A stretch of 64,000 bases of DNA from Saccharopolyspora elongata (GCF_004348985.1 NZ_SMKW01000043.1:1-64000), one strand, 5' to 3'. Positions 1 through 9,350 are shown, counted from the first letter of the stretch. Numbers and translations are program-made. The notes: generated from the sequence alone by a model not told the origin.

Positions 1-1
1 C

Positions 2-166
2 GACATCCCCGCCGACCTGCTCGCCGACCAACTCGCCGCCATGGGCGACGGCTGGATGATGATGTACCCCTTCGAACCCCAGAGGTTCACCCCGAAACGA
101 CTCCAGGCCCTCACCGACGCCGCCCTCGCCTTGATCACCCCCGCCCCGGGCACACCCGCCTCATGA
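2..166 (+). CDS. C-terminal end of a gene cut by the window edge, possibly TetR family
   Basis: An open frame enters from the left edge and stops at TGA 164-166, giving the last 54 residues of a protein. The tail is helical, rich in Ala and Leu, with a short PFEPQRFTP stretch of the kind seen near the end of some TetR-type ligand domains, but no DNA-binding part is visible. The 144 bases between its stop and the next gene's stop hold nothing recognisable. TetR assignment is a guess from the tail alone. Confidence 0.4.
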   Translation, partial: DIPADLLADQLAAMGDGWMMMYPFEPQRFTPKRLQALTDAALALITPAPGTPAS

Positions 167-310
167 TCCGCGAACTCCTCGCCCACGCGGCGGTGGCGCG
201 ATAACGCGACTCCCGCGAACGGGGGCGTGATCAGAACGTGAGGACTGCGTCGCCTCATGGGTGATGTGGGGTTAATCGGCGTTCGGGTCTTGTAGGCGAT
301 GTGGACACGA

Positions 311-952
311 TCACTGGTGTGCAGTGCGTTGTGGGGAGGTCAGGTAGGCCACGGCCATCTCGGTGGTCTCGTCGGCCCAGCTGGTCCAGGTCAACCCATC
401 CGGCCAGGACTGGCAGGTGGCGGCCCGGTGCACGCACGAACTGGTGATGGTGCGGGCGGCCACCCGCAGGGCCAGGCTGCGGTCCGCCCTGCGGATGTCC
501 TCCCCATACGGCTCGGCAGCCTCGGCGAGGGCGTCCTGGATGGCCGCGAGCGCCTGCAGGCCGCGCTCGACCCCTTCCGCGCGTTGGCCGCTGAGCAGGC
601 CGGGGAAGATCCGGTCGTGGTGGGAGAACGTGCCCGCCAGCGCGTGGGTGAACGCGGCGACCACGCCGTCCAGTCCGGACTCCGCTGAACGGAGTGCCTC
701 CGCGACACCGGTTTCCAGCTGGCCGAGCAGCTGGTCCTTGACCGCGTGGAGCAGTTGCTCCTTGCCGGTGAACCGCCGGTAGATCGCGCCAACGGACACG
801 CCGGCCTGCTCGGCGACCGCTGCGACCGTGAACTCCTCGATGCCGCCGGTGGCCAGCACGTGCTCGGCGGCGGCCAGCACCTTCTGCAGGGACATTCGAC
901 TGCGGGCTTGCTGCGGAGGGCGGAAGGAGGGGGCGGCGTGCTGCTGGCTCAC
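311..952 (-). CDS. TetR/AcrR family transcriptional regulator
   Basis: A 213-residue one-domain repressor type. The N-terminal helix-turn-helix is clear around residues 20-65 (EFTVAAVAEQAGVSVGAIYRRF), followed by an all-helical ligand-binding half ending in a Trp-rich tail. The frame is open further upstream to 1126, but that would overlap the divergent hydrolase gene, so the GTG at 952 is preferred; its ribosome site is weak. It is divergent from the CocE-type hydrolase at 1081 with 128 bases between, so local control of that gene is likely (inference from arrangement). Confidence 0.8.
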   Translation of the reverse strand: MSQQHAAPSFRPPQQARSRMSLQKVLAAAEHVLATGGIEEFTVAAVAEQAGVSVGAIYRRFTGKEQLLHAVKDQLLGQLETGVAEALRSAESGLDGVVAAFTHALAGTFSHHDRIFPGLLSGQRAEGVERGLQALAAIQDALAEAAEPYGEDIRRADRSLALRVAARTITSSCVHRAATCQSWPDGLTWTSWADETTEMAVAYLTSPQRTAHQ

Positions 953-1001
953 CGGTCTGACGGTACTGCCCGCTGAGGGATGGGTGGTCGGGGTGGCCGT
1001 G

Positions 1002-1027
1002 ATGCGAATGATAATTTGCGTTCGCGT
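1002..1027. promoter_or_regulatory. Candidate operator/promoter between TetR gene and hydrolase
   Basis: An inverted repeat ATGCGAA / TTCGCGT (6 of 7 pairs) spans 1002-1027 around an AT-rich core containing GATAAT, which resembles a -10 element for the rightward hydrolase gene. Its place between two divergent genes suits the TetR binding site. Confidence 0.4.
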
Positions 1028-1080
1028 TTCACGGGTGGCACCGTCGCCCGGCGGAGGCGCACAACAAGAGGGGGATACCC

Positions 1081-2589
1081 ATGCGAATCGACCGCGACGT
1101 GACCGTCCCGACCAGAGACGGCACACCGATCGTCATCGACGTGTTCCGGCCCGACGGCGAGCAACCGGTGCCCGTGATCGCTTCGATGGGCCCCTATGGC
1201 AAGGACGTGCACTGGCCGGAGCGCTACCCCATGTACGAGCTGGTCGACCAGGGCGACCACATGGTGTGGGAGACACCGAACCCGGAGTGGTGGACCGAAC
1301 GCGGGTATGCCGTCGTCCGAGCCGACGCGCGCGGCACCGGCAAGTCCGCCGGTCGCCTCGACGTCTTCAGCCGCAAGGACGCCGAAGACTTCTACGACGT
1401 CATCGAATGGTGCGGCGTGCAGCCGTGGTCGACCGGCAAGGTCGCCAGCAGCGGCATCTCCTGGTACGCGATGATGGGCTGGCACGTCGCCGCGCTCCAG
1501 CCGCCGCACTTGGCCGCGGTCGTCGCGTGGGAGGGTTGCACCGACTTCTACCGGGAATGGGGCCGTCAGGGCGGCATCTACACCAACGCCACCGAAAGTT
1601 GGTGGCAGCGGCAGATCATCCCGCAGCTCAACGGCGCCGGCCACGCCAGCATGCCCGACGACCTGAGATCGCACGAGCTGCTCGACGACTGGTACCGCGA
1701 GCGAACCGTCGACCTCGCCAAAGTGCGGGTACCCGTGCTGTCGGCGGGGAACTGGGGCTCAATCCACCTGCACCTACGCGGCAACATCGAAGGGTGGCTC
1801 GACGCCGCCTCCGAGCACAAATGGCTCGTGGTCCACGTCGGCTCCCACATCGACCCCTACTACGCGGACTGGGCCAAGGACCTCCAGCTGCGGTTCCTGC
1901 AACGCTTCCTCGGTGGTGACCAGACCGCGATGGACGGCATCCCACCCGTCCGGCTCGCGATCCGCCGCGGCCACGACGTCGAATGGCGCGACGAAAAGAA
2001 CTGGCCGCTTCCCCGAACCCAATGGCGCCAACTCTACCTGGGGCAGAAGGAACTCGGCTGGCACCAGCCGGCCGAGGACCGGGCGCCGTACCCGGCCACC
2101 TTCGACTTCACCGCCACCGAACGGCTGGAACTCACCGGCCCGCTCGCCCTTCGGCTGTGGGTCTCGTACATCGCTGACGACCTGGACGTCTTCGTCCAAC
2201 TCGAACAGTACGACGCCGACGGTCAGCGCATCCCCGCGATCGGTCCCGGCGGGGCAGCCACGCCGGTGCCGATGGGCATCGGCTGGCTGCGCGCCTCCCA
2301 CCGCAAACTCGACCCCGAACGCACCCTTCCGCACCGCCCGTGGCACAGCCACGACGAGATCCAGCCCCTCGAACCTGGCGTGCCGACCCTGCTCGCAGTG
2401 GAGATCTGGCCTACCTCCATCACGCTCGGACCCGGGCAACGCCTCCAACTGCGCGTCCAGGCCGACGACGACAACATGGGGCTGCTCGCCCACAACGACC
2501 TGGACGACCGCAAGAGCGGACACGGTGCCACCATCCACCTCGGCGGTGACTACGCCTCACACCTGTACGTTCCGGTCATCCCCAACTGA
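1081..2589 (+). CDS. CocE/NonD family serine hydrolase (X-Pro dipeptidyl-peptidase S15 fold)
   Basis: A 502-residue hydrolase. Residues 1-300 form an alpha/beta-hydrolase domain: the DARGTGKS segment at 82-89, and the nucleophile elbow S-G-I-S-W-Y-A, which places the catalytic Ser near 127. The C-terminal part (about 320-500) is the beta-sandwich PepX_C domain. The family cleaves esters or acyl-peptide bonds; cocaine esterase is the best-known member, but the natural substrate here is unknown. The ATG has a strong purine-rich ribosome site (AGAGGGGGA) just upstream. No signal peptide, so probably cytoplasmic. Divergent TetR gene is the likely regulator. Confidence 0.88.
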   Translation: MRIDRDVTVPTRDGTPIVIDVFRPDGEQPVPVIASMGPYGKDVHWPERYPMYELVDQGDHMVWETPNPEWWTERGYAVVRADARGTGKSAGRLDVFSRKDAEDFYDVIEWCGVQPWSTGKVASSGISWYAMMGWHVAALQPPHLAAVVAWEGCTDFYREWGRQGGIYTNATESWWQRQIIPQLNGAGHASMPDDLRSHELLDDWYRERTVDLAKVRVPVLSAGNWGSIHLHLRGNIEGWLDAASEHKWLVVHVGSHIDPYYADWAKDLQLRFLQRFLGGDQTAMDGIPPVRLAIRRGHDVEWRDEKNWPLPRTQWRQLYLGQKELGWHQPAEDRAPYPATFDFTATERLELTGPLALRLWVSYIADDLDVFVQLEQYDADGQRIPAIGPGGAATPVPMGIGWLRASHRKLDPERTLPHRPWHSHDEIQPLEPGVPTLLAVEIWPTSITLGPGQRLQLRVQADDDNMGLLAHNDLDDRKSGHGATIHLGGDYASHLYVPVIPN

Positions 2590-2692
2590 GACTGGAACCG
2601 CGGTGTGCCAACGTCGAACGGCCACGACCTCGGAGCATGTCGTAGTCGCAGAACGTTGGTCAACGTCCGTGGGTGCCCCATGCAGTCGAGCG

Positions 2693-3583
2693 CTACGTCG
2701 CGAGGAACCGGCCTTGCTCGACTTCCTCGGCCAGCCCCTTGCCGATCAAACGGTCCAGGTGCCGCATCGCCGTCCTCCGCTCGACCGGATTCACGTGCGC
2801 GCCTTCCACATGCGGCCGGTAGACCAGCCGGTGCTCGACGATCTCCGCGACAGTCCGCGGTTCACCGAGCAGCCCCAGCAGCACCGCGTCCCGCTTCTCC
2901 ACCACACCGGCAAAGGCATCGAGTCGCCTGCAAAACTCATCGGCACCCTCGATCACACCCTTCTGATGCGACGTGCCGTACCAGCGGGCGTCGATCTCCC
3001 GGCACCGGCGCATGGACTCCTCGAAGTCCACGAGACTGCTGCCGACGTCGCCGTAGTAGGGACCGAACGACGTCAGGTCGACATCCGCCACGAACAGGAA
3101 TCCGTCCGGCTCGACCAGGAAACCGCAGTGACCCGCCGTATGACCGGGAAGGTGCACCACGGTCACGGTGCGCCCACCGAGGTCGAACACGGCTCCGTCT
3201 GTGAACTCCAGCGCATCCGGACGACCGTTCACGTGGAAAAGATCCCGCAGCTTCCGGTCGGCATCGTCGATGGCCTCGGGAGGAAGACCGAACCCGGCGA
3301 CCATCACCTCGCGAGATCGCAGGCCGTCGATGTCCGCCTCGTGGATGTGGACCGGCACGTCGTAGCTCCCGAGACCGGCGACGTGGTCCTCATGCGCGTG
3401 ACTCACGAGGACCACGTCCGCGGGTGGCGCCGCTTCGACCAACGACAACGAGGGATCGACGACCAACGCGGCGTCGCTGCCGCGCACCACCAGCGAGTTG
3501 CCGAACGGGTAGGCGCCCCGCTCCGCTCCGATGAGCACGGTGACCTCCCCGTACTTCATTTCCGTGTACCCCGTGGCGACCAA
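2693..3583 (-). CDS. Metallo-beta-lactamase-fold hydrolase
   Basis: A 296-residue MBL-fold enzyme. The metal motif S-H-A-H-E-D-H is at about 61-67, a further His lies in LPGHTAGH, and an Asp in VADVDL, so the dinuclear metal site is complete. A C-terminal helical region (about 230-290) resembles the winged-helix tail of glyoxalase-II/LACTB2-like hydrolases. The TTG at 3583 is chosen because GGGAGGA lies seven bases upstream; an internal ATG at 3559 is the alternative. Substrate unknown. Transcribed alone; 102 bases separate its end from the convergent hydrolase. Confidence 0.85.
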   Translation of the reverse strand: MVATGYTEMKYGEVTVLIGAERGAYPFGNSLVVRGSDAALVVDPSLSLVEAAPPADVVLVSHAHEDHVAGLGSYDVPVHIHEADIDGLRSREVMVAGFGLPPEAIDDADRKLRDLFHVNGRPDALEFTDGAVFDLGGRTVTVVHLPGHTAGHCGFLVEPDGFLFVADVDLTSFGPYYGDVGSSLVDFEESMRRCREIDARWYGTSHQKGVIEGADEFCRRLDAFAGVVEKRDAVLLGLLGEPRTVAEIVEHRLVYRPHVEGAHVNPVERRTAMRHLDRLIGKGLAEEVEQGRFLAT

Positions 3584-3799
3584 CTCGAGTTCCTCCCGCG
3601 TGCTCTCGGCTGATGTGGTTCAACCCGGGATCGACGCCCCCGGAATCCGGCCGCCAAGCACCGCAGCGCCGTTCGTGCTGGTCAGGAATCCCGGCGTGCG
3701 CGCCGGCCGATGGAGGCACCGTACCGAGCCCCAAGATTTCACGCAACGTCCGTTATGCAAATTGCGGAGTGTTCGTAGTCGCCGGGTCCGGCCAAAGCG

Positions 3800-5008
3800 T
3801 CATGCCCGGCTCGCTTTCTGCGGGTCGTTCAGAGGCAGGCGCGGGTCGGTCGCCACACGACGGCTAAATGCCCAGACCACGAGCGCGCAGGCAGCGAAGG
3901 CTGCGCCGAGGATGCTGGAGCCGGCCCATCCGGCGTCGGCGAACACGGTGGTCGTCGTGGTGGCGCCGAGCGCGGACCCGAGGGAGTAGAAGATCATGTA
4001 GCCGCCGACGACGCTGCTGGTGCGGTCCGGGTGGGTCATGGTGAGCAGGTGCTGGTTGCTCACGTGCACGGCTTGGACGGCGAAATCGAGCACGACCACG
4101 CCGATGACGACGAGCCACAGTGACCACGCCGCTTGTCCGATGGCCAGCCATGAGGCGGCGAGGAGGACGAGTGCTCCGCCGGTGACGGCGCTCGTGAATC
4201 CGGCGTCGGCCCAGCGTCCCGCCCGGGCGGCGCCAAGCGCGCCGACCAGGCCGGCAAGGCCGAACAGGCCGATCGGCGCCGTGCTCAGATGCCACGGGGC
4301 GGCTGCGAGCGGTAGCGCCAGGCCGCTCCACAGCGTGCCGAAGGACGCGAACAGGAAGAACGCGATCAGCCCGCGCGAGATGAACAGGCGCTCGCGGAAC
4401 AGTCCGCCCAGCGACGCCAGCACCTGTCGATACGTGGTGCGGTCGGCGCGCGTGTCCGGCGGCAGGGTCTTCAGGACAAGGCACGCCAGCGTCACCAGGA
4501 GCACGGCGAGCGCGACGTACACGCTGCGCCAGCCCCATACCGCGGCTAGGGCGCCGGCCGCGACACGTGCCCCGAGAATGCCGATGACGACACCGGAGGT
4601 CACCGCGCCGAGGTTGCGGCCGCGTTCCTCGGGCATGGACAGTGCTGCGGCGTAGGCGACCGTCGTCTGGACGACGACCGCGAACAGGCCGGCGGCCAGC
4701 AGCCCGGCAAGCAGCACCCAGGCCCGAGTGGCTGTCGCGGCCAGCGCCGCACCTGCCGCGGTCAGCAGAAGGTGCCCCATTATGAGCTTGCGCCGATCGA
4801 TCATGTCGCCCAACGGGACGAGAGCGGCCAGCCCTGCCAGATAGCCGAGCTGCCCGGCGGCGACGATCCATCCCAGGTGGGCATCCGGTACGCCCAGGTC
4901 GGTTCCGATCTGGGCGAGAACCGGCTGGGCGACGTAGATGCTCGCGACGGCGACCGCGCAGACCGCGGCGAACAACGTCCTTCGGCCAAGGCCAATGGTC
5001 AGGCCCAT
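3800..5008 (-). CDS. MFS transporter, drug:H+ antiporter type
   Basis: A 402-residue inner-membrane protein with twelve hydrophobic segments and the MFS loop 2-3 signature in GDMIDRRKLIMG. The ATG at 5008 has a perfect GAAGGAGG ribosome site, so the much longer open frame upstream is not coding. It is divergent from an HxlR-family regulator gene, 84 bases apart, a common arrangement for inducible export of small toxic compounds. Substrate unknown. Confidence 0.88.
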   Translation of the reverse strand: MGLTIGLGRRTLFAAVCAVAVASIYVAQPVLAQIGTDLGVPDAHLGWIVAAGQLGYLAGLAALVPLGDMIDRRKLIMGHLLLTAAGAALAATATRAWVLLAGLLAAGLFAVVVQTTVAYAAALSMPEERGRNLGAVTSGVVIGILGARVAAGALAAVWGWRSVYVALAVLLVTLACLVLKTLPPDTRADRTTYRQVLASLGGLFRERLFISRGLIAFFLFASFGTLWSGLALPLAAAPWHLSTAPIGLFGLAGLVGALGAARAGRWADAGFTSAVTGGALVLLAASWLAIGQAAWSLWLVVIGVVVLDFAVQAVHVSNQHLLTMTHPDRTSSVVGGYMIFYSLGSALGATTTTTVFADAGWAGSSILGAAFAACALVVWAFSRRVATDPRLPLNDPQKASRA

Positions 5009-5024
5009 CCGTCCTCCTTCGATT

Positions 5025-5041
5025 AGTAGCAAATTGCAACT
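5025..5041. promoter_or_regulatory. Candidate HxlR operator
   Basis: Imperfect palindrome AGTAGCAA-a-TTGCAACT (7 of 8 pairs) sits between the divergent MFS and HxlR genes. A half-site copy, AGCAACT, recurs at 5073-5079 next to the HxlR ribosome site. Placement suggests autoregulation and control of the MFS gene. Confidence 0.5.
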
Positions 5042-5092
5042 GATTCGAAGATACGGCAGAATGGTTTCAAACAGCAACTCTTCGGGGAGGGC

Positions 5093-5554
5093 ATGGTGAT
5101 TCAGACCGCGAGCAGTGCCGAGGATGTGGCCTGGACGGACCCGCCCTGCCCAGTGGCGCGAACGCTTGACCTGATCGGTGATCGTTGGAGCCTGCTCATC
5201 GTCCGCGACGCCATGGACGGCGCGCGAGCGTTCACCGACTTCCAGCAGCGCACCGGGATCGCCCGCAACATCCTCACCGACCGGCTCCGCCGGCTGGTCG
5301 AGCGAGGCATCCTCGACCGGAAGACCGCACCATCGGGCAGGCGGCAGCTCTACACGCTCACCCCTGCCGGGCGCGACCTGTTCACCGTCATCGTGGCTCT
5401 GCGCCAGTGGGGAGAACGCCACGCCTTCGCCCCCGACGAGAACCACTCCGTCCTCGTCGACGAACTCGGTCTCCCGCTTCCGGAGCTCCGGCCGGTCGGC
5501 TCCAGCGGCAACCCCGCCGACGCCGACACGACCTCTGTGCGAAAGGATCACTGA
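5093..5554 (+). CDS. HxlR family winged-helix regulator
   Basis: 153 residues with the complete HxlR pattern: a CPVARTLDLIGDRWSLLIVRDAM start, the DNA-reading helix near NILTDRLRRLVERGIL, and the YTLTPAGRDL wing. Its single Cys at about 19 is at the place used by redox- or electrophile-sensing HxlR proteins, though many members carry it without such a role. ATG has GGGGAGG two bases upstream of the start region. Divergent MFS gene is its probable target. Confidence 0.88.
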   Translation: MVIQTASSAEDVAWTDPPCPVARTLDLIGDRWSLLIVRDAMDGARAFTDFQQRTGIARNILTDRLRRLVERGILDRKTAPSGRRQLYTLTPAGRDLFTVIVALRQWGERHAFAPDENHSVLVDELGLPLPELRPVGSSGNPADADTTSVRKDH

Positions 5555-5634
5555 TCCCGGCGCCGATGGGCTTGCTTCGGTCACTGCTCAGCGAGTTTTC
5601 AGCATCCGGGCACTCGCCAGGGACCGTCCGGGTC

Positions 5635-5925
5635 TTAGCGTGATTCCTTCTGCGGGTGCTCGACCTCGCCTTCAAACCGGCGGTACATGCCGTCGGCGCC
5701 GAGATGGTCGATCACGTCGTTGGTCAGCAAGCCGTGCTCGCGGTGGCCGAAATCGGTGAAGGTGATGCGGCTGAAGACGTCGAAGAAGTTCTCGCGCCGT
5801 TCGCAGTGGATGTAGTCGATCTTCTCGCCGGGGTGATCGGCCTGAAGTTGCGCGAAGACCAGCTCGTGGCCCTCGATGAGATTGGTCCCGGCGATGTTGC
5901 AGGCTTCTCTGAACCAACGCATGGG
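5635..5925 (-). pseudogene. 3' fragment of an unknown gene, cut by a Tn3-type remnant
   Basis: About 95 codons with genuine high-GC third-position bias end at TAA 5635-5637. The peptide (ACNIAGTNLIEGHELVF ... IDYIHCERRENFF ...) looks like the end of a soluble conserved protein but I do not recognise the family. Its upstream part is missing: at about 5925 the frame runs into sequence that reads on the other strand as a Tn3 transposase. Probably interrupted or joined there by an old transposition or deletion. Confidence 0.5.
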
Positions 5926-7256
5926 TGCGCGACCGTTCGCAACGTCGGTGCGTTCCTCGACGACCCGTTGGACGTGCCGGTCGAGCTGGTCGCCTACCTC
6001 GCCGAGCAGCTCGGCATCGCAGACGCGTCGTGCGTGAAGTCCTACGGCGAACGGGAAAAGACGCGGTTCGAGCACGTCTGGGAGCTACGCCAGGTCGGCG
6101 GCTGGCGGGAGTTCTCCGCTGTGGAGGACGAGCTCGGCGAGTGGATCGAGGCCCGGTCCTGGACTACCGGCGACGGCCCGAAGGCGCTGTTCGATGCGGC
6201 GGTGGCGTGGCTGCGGGAACGGCGGGAGCTACTGCCGGGCATGACAACGCTGGTGCGGCTGGTCGCTTCGCGGCGGGAGGTGGCGACGCAACGGTTGTGG
6301 GCGACGCTGCACCAGCTGCTCGATGACGAGCAGCGCGGAGCCCTGGACGGGTTGTTGGAAGTTCCGGAGGAGCACCGGAATTCGCAGCTGGACAAGCTAC
6401 GGCGCCCGCCAACACGTGTGTCCGGTCCGGCGATGGTCGACGCGCTCCAGCGGGCCGCGGAGATCCTGGGGCTGGGGTTCGCCGAGGTCGACACCGAGGT
6501 GGTGGTGCCGCCGCGGCGGTTGGCCGAGTTGTCTCGCTACGGCGTGCAGGGCAAGGCCAGCTTGCTGCGTCGTCACGGGGACTCGCGGCGGCTGCCGACA
6601 CTGCTGGCCACCGTGGTCTACCTGCAAACCCGAGCGGTCGACGACGCCCTGGACCTGCTGGATGTGCTGATCTCCTCGAAGCTGCTTGCCCGCGCCGAGC
6701 GGGAGTCGGCCAAGGAGAAGCTGCGCACCCTGCCCAAACTCGGGAAGGCATCGGCGAAGCTGGCGGCGGCGTTCGGGGTGCTGTGGGAGGTCACCGGCGC
6801 TCACGACGACTTGGCCGAGCAGGCCGCCGATGCCGGTGATGTGGTCGAGCCGGTGAGCCTGGGGCAGGTGTGGGCCGAGATCGAGGCCGTGGTGCCCCGC
6901 TCGGAGCTGGCGGCGGCCCTGGTCGCGGTGGTGGAGCTGGCCGGACCGCCGGACTCGGATGCCGATGAGGCGTGGCGGTCCGAGCTGGTCAAGCGGTTCG
7001 CCACAGTGCGGCCGTTCCTGCCGCGGTTGTGCGAGGTGATCCGCTTCGACGCCGCCCCGACGGCACCAGGGTGCTCGCCGCGCTGGGGGACCTACCCAAG
7101 CTGTGGGACGGCGGCCGCAACAAGGTCGCCCGCAGCGAGATCGACGATCAGCTGCTGATCGGCTCATGGCGGCGACTCGTGCTCAACGCGCCGGAGGTGG
7201 AGCCGGGCTGCGTGGACTGGCGCGCGTACACCTTCCGCGTGCTGGAGCAATTCCAC
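5926..7256 (+). pseudogene. Tn3-family transposase (TnpA) remnant
   Basis: Starting at about 5926 the frame reads TVRNVGAFLDDP, VPVELVAYLAEQLGIAD, YGEREKTRFEHVWELR and GPKALFDAAVAWLRERR, typical of the N-terminal half of Tn3-family transposases. The first ~60 residues and the whole catalytic C-terminal half are missing. A one-base loss in the C-run at 7055-7058 shifts the frame; the match then continues in another frame (VLAALGDLPKLW ... GSWRRLVLNAPE ... YTFRVLEQFH) until it stops abruptly at about 7256, where it abuts a broken HxlR gene. No terminal repeats or target duplication found by eye. Confidence 0.8.
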
Positions 7257-7641
7257 AGCAGCTCGGCCCGTACTCGTAGCGATGGCGTTGTGGCGCGGTG
7301 GCGTGCGCCCCATTGGCCGAGTGCGGCCATGACGGGGACGAGCTGGATCGCGGCCTCGGTGAGACCGTATTCGGCGCATCGGCCGCGGCCGGCCTGCGCC
7401 CGGGTGAGCAGGCCGCCGGGACCAGCCGCCGGAGGCGGTCGGCGAGGATGTTCGAGGCGATTGCCTCTTCGGAGCGTTCCTGCAGGACGCGGAAGTGCCG
7501 CCGGTTGCCGAACATGACATCGCGCAGGACCAGCAGCGACCAGCGGTCGCCGATCACCTCCACCGCGGCGTTGATCGCGCAGCCGAGCGCGGTTGGTCTG
7601 ATCTCCTCCTCACCATGCCGTATATAGCACTTGCGGTTCAT
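7257..7641 (-). pseudogene. HxlR family regulator, frameshifted and truncated
   Basis: ATG at 7641 opens a clear HxlR start (PTALGCAINAAVEVIGDRWSLLVLRDVMFG) and DNA-reading helix (NILADRLRRLV). Near 7411-7421 a one-base change shifts the frame; the remainder continues in another frame (LLTRAQAGRGRCAEYGLTEAAIQL, then MAALGQWGARH). The end is replaced at about 7256 by antisense Tn3 sequence. It is divergent from the intact DHFR-like reductase at 7698 and was presumably its regulator. Confidence 0.75.
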
Positions 7642-7663
7642 CACCTGCTATCTTCCGCAGGAC

Positions 7664-7676
7664 CGCTTGCAAGTCG
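7664..7676. promoter_or_regulatory. Palindrome in the HxlR-remnant / reductase intergenic gap
   Basis: The gap contains the perfect 8-bp palindrome CTTGCAAG at 7666-7673, followed by TCGCAATC. Its TTGC/GCAA core resembles the candidate HxlR site at 5025-5041, so it may be the operator of the broken regulator. Confidence 0.35.
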
Positions 7677-7697
7677 CAATCACTCAGGAGGTTCGCG

Positions 7698-8303
7698 GTG
7701 CCGGACACCACTTGCCACATGTCGATCTCACTGGACGGCTTTGTCGCCGGGCCGGAGCAGAGCCGGGAGGACCCTCTCGGGAAACGGGGGCAGGAGCTGC
7801 ACGGCTGGCACATCGGCGACCCGCGGGCCAACGACGCTGACAAGATCGCGAACGAATGGCTCATGCGCCCTCGGGGTGCGTATGTGATGGGGCGGAACAT
7901 GTTCGGGCCGATCCGCGGGGACTGGGATGAGGACTGGTCGGGCTGGTGGGGCTCCGAACCGCCGTATCACGCGCCGGTTTTCGTGCTGACCCATCACCGC
8001 CGTGATCCGATCCAGATGGACGGCGGGACGACGTTCCACTTCGTCACCGAGGGCTTCGACGCGGCCTACTCCGCAGCGTGTGAGGCCGCCGGGGACAACG
8101 GGGTGGACATCGCTGGCGGTGCCTCGACCGTCCGGCAGGCACTGGCCGCCGGGGTGATCGACGAGCTCACCCTCGACATTGCACCCGTCCTGCTCGGATC
8201 GGGCGAGCGCATCTTCGACGGGGTTGAATCCTTCGGCTTCGAGCCCGCCGAGGTGCTTCACTCACCGCTGACCACTCACATCCGCTATCGCCGCGTCAGC
8301 TGA
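7698..8303 (+). CDS. Dihydrofolate-reductase-like (RibD C-terminal fold) protein
   Basis: 201 residues of the DHFR/RibD_C fold: HMSISLDGFVAGPEQS at the N-terminus, AYVMGRNMFG in the nucleotide-binding part, VDIAGGASTVRQALAAGVIDELTLDIAPVLLGSGERIF as the conserved C-terminal half. Such proteins are NADPH-dependent reductases of mostly unknown substrate, not the essential FolA. GTG start is set by AGGAGG six bases upstream. It is intact although its divergent HxlR neighbour is broken, so it may now be constitutive. Confidence 0.85.
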   Translation: MPDTTCHMSISLDGFVAGPEQSREDPLGKRGQELHGWHIGDPRANDADKIANEWLMRPRGAYVMGRNMFGPIRGDWDEDWSGWWGSEPPYHAPVFVLTHHRRDPIQMDGGTTFHFVTEGFDAAYSAACEAAGDNGVDIAGGASTVRQALAAGVIDELTLDIAPVLLGSGERIFDGVESFGFEPAEVLHSPLTTHIRYRRVS

Positions 8304-8349
8304 CTCCGCGGCCCGCCGCCGCGCTGCGCAGCAGGACGGTCATTCGCCG

Positions 8350-8508
8350 TTGCAGCTCCTGTGTGGCAGAGCTGCAACGGGCGTAACCGATCCGGATGTC
8401 CGTCGGTGCTGACCTCGTCCGGTTCGGCCACGGGGCCAGATGTCCGGGTTTCCAGGGTTTGCCGGGGCCGCGGTCAGCGGGCACCGCGACGGCGAGCTCG
8501 TCGCGCAG
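8350..8508 (-). other. Inverted segment carrying the resolvase N-terminal codons
   Basis: Read on the minus strand this segment encodes D-I-R-I-G-Y-A-R-C-S-S-A-T-Q-E-L-Q, the characteristic first beta-strand and catalytic-Ser region of a Tn3-type serine resolvase. The next residues (S-Q-L-D-A-L-A) start on the plus strand immediately to the right at 8509. The two halves would join in frame if about 158 bases were flipped. Short imperfect inverted repeats CGCCGTTGC (8345-8353) and GCGACGGCG (8488-8496) lie near the ends. Confidence 0.65.
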
Positions 8509-9214
8509 TGAGCCAGCTCGACGCGCTCGCCCGGGCCCAGTGCACGCGGGTGTTCTCGGAGAAGATCAGCACCCGGATCAAGACCCGGCCCGAGTTCGAA
8601 AAAGCCCTCGCCCTCGCCCACGAGATCAAGCAAGCCGCCCAGCGCCAGCAGGTCGTGCTCACCGTGCACGAGATGAAACGCCTCGCCCGCAACGCCGCCG
8701 AGCTGATGACCCTGTCGGCGACGCTGCAGGCCGGCGGGATCGGGCTGGAGATGCTCACCGGGCCGCTGACCGGCAGCTACGACCCACGCGGCGCTGGCTC
8801 GATACTCTTCGCGGTGCTCGCGGTCGGCACTGAGCTCGACCGCAACTACATCCGAAAGAAGACCCTCGAAGGCCAGCAGGCCGCCGCCGCGAAAGGCAAC
8901 CACGGCGGCCGACCGAAGGTCATCGACGACGACTCGCTCACCTTCGCACTCGCCCTGAAGGCCAAGGGCGTCCCCGTCGGCGAGATCGCGAAGAAACTCA
9001 CCATCAAAACCGGCAAGAAAGCGGACCAATCCCCTCGGTCGCCTCGCTGTACCGGGCACTCGCCGAAGCCGAGGAAGCCGCAGCCGACGACGACCTGCCG
9101 ATCAGCCCCAAACGCGTCCGCATCCGGCGCCCCGATGATCCGCAGACGCCCGAAGAAGCCGACCTACGCCAGCGCCTCCAAAACCAAGTACTCCAGTCCT
9201 TGGAAACCGAATAG
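8509..9214 (+). pseudogene. Serine resolvase (Tn3 TnpR-like), 5' end inverted and frameshifted
   Basis: The plus strand reads SQLDALARAQ, VFSEKISTRIKTRPEF, the long helix with ELDRNYIRKKTLEGQQAAAAKGN and the GGRP hinge into the DNA-binding helix-turn-helix. An extra C in the run at 9031-9034 breaks the frame; the correct tail (SVASLYRALAEAEEAA, ending ETE-stop at 9212-9214) continues in the next frame. With the catalytic Ser segment on the opposite strand the gene cannot make an active resolvase as it stands. Probably the partner of a lost Tn3-family element. Confidence 0.8.
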
Positions 9215-9350
9215 CCAGCCGCGGGCCAGATCATCGCTGATCAACCGAATCCGCCCGGATATTCGGCGACCGCCCTTGTGCTGCGGATCACAAATAATCT
9301 TCGAGGTGACGCGCTCACAGCTCGCTGACCAGCAATTTCAAGGCTTAGCG

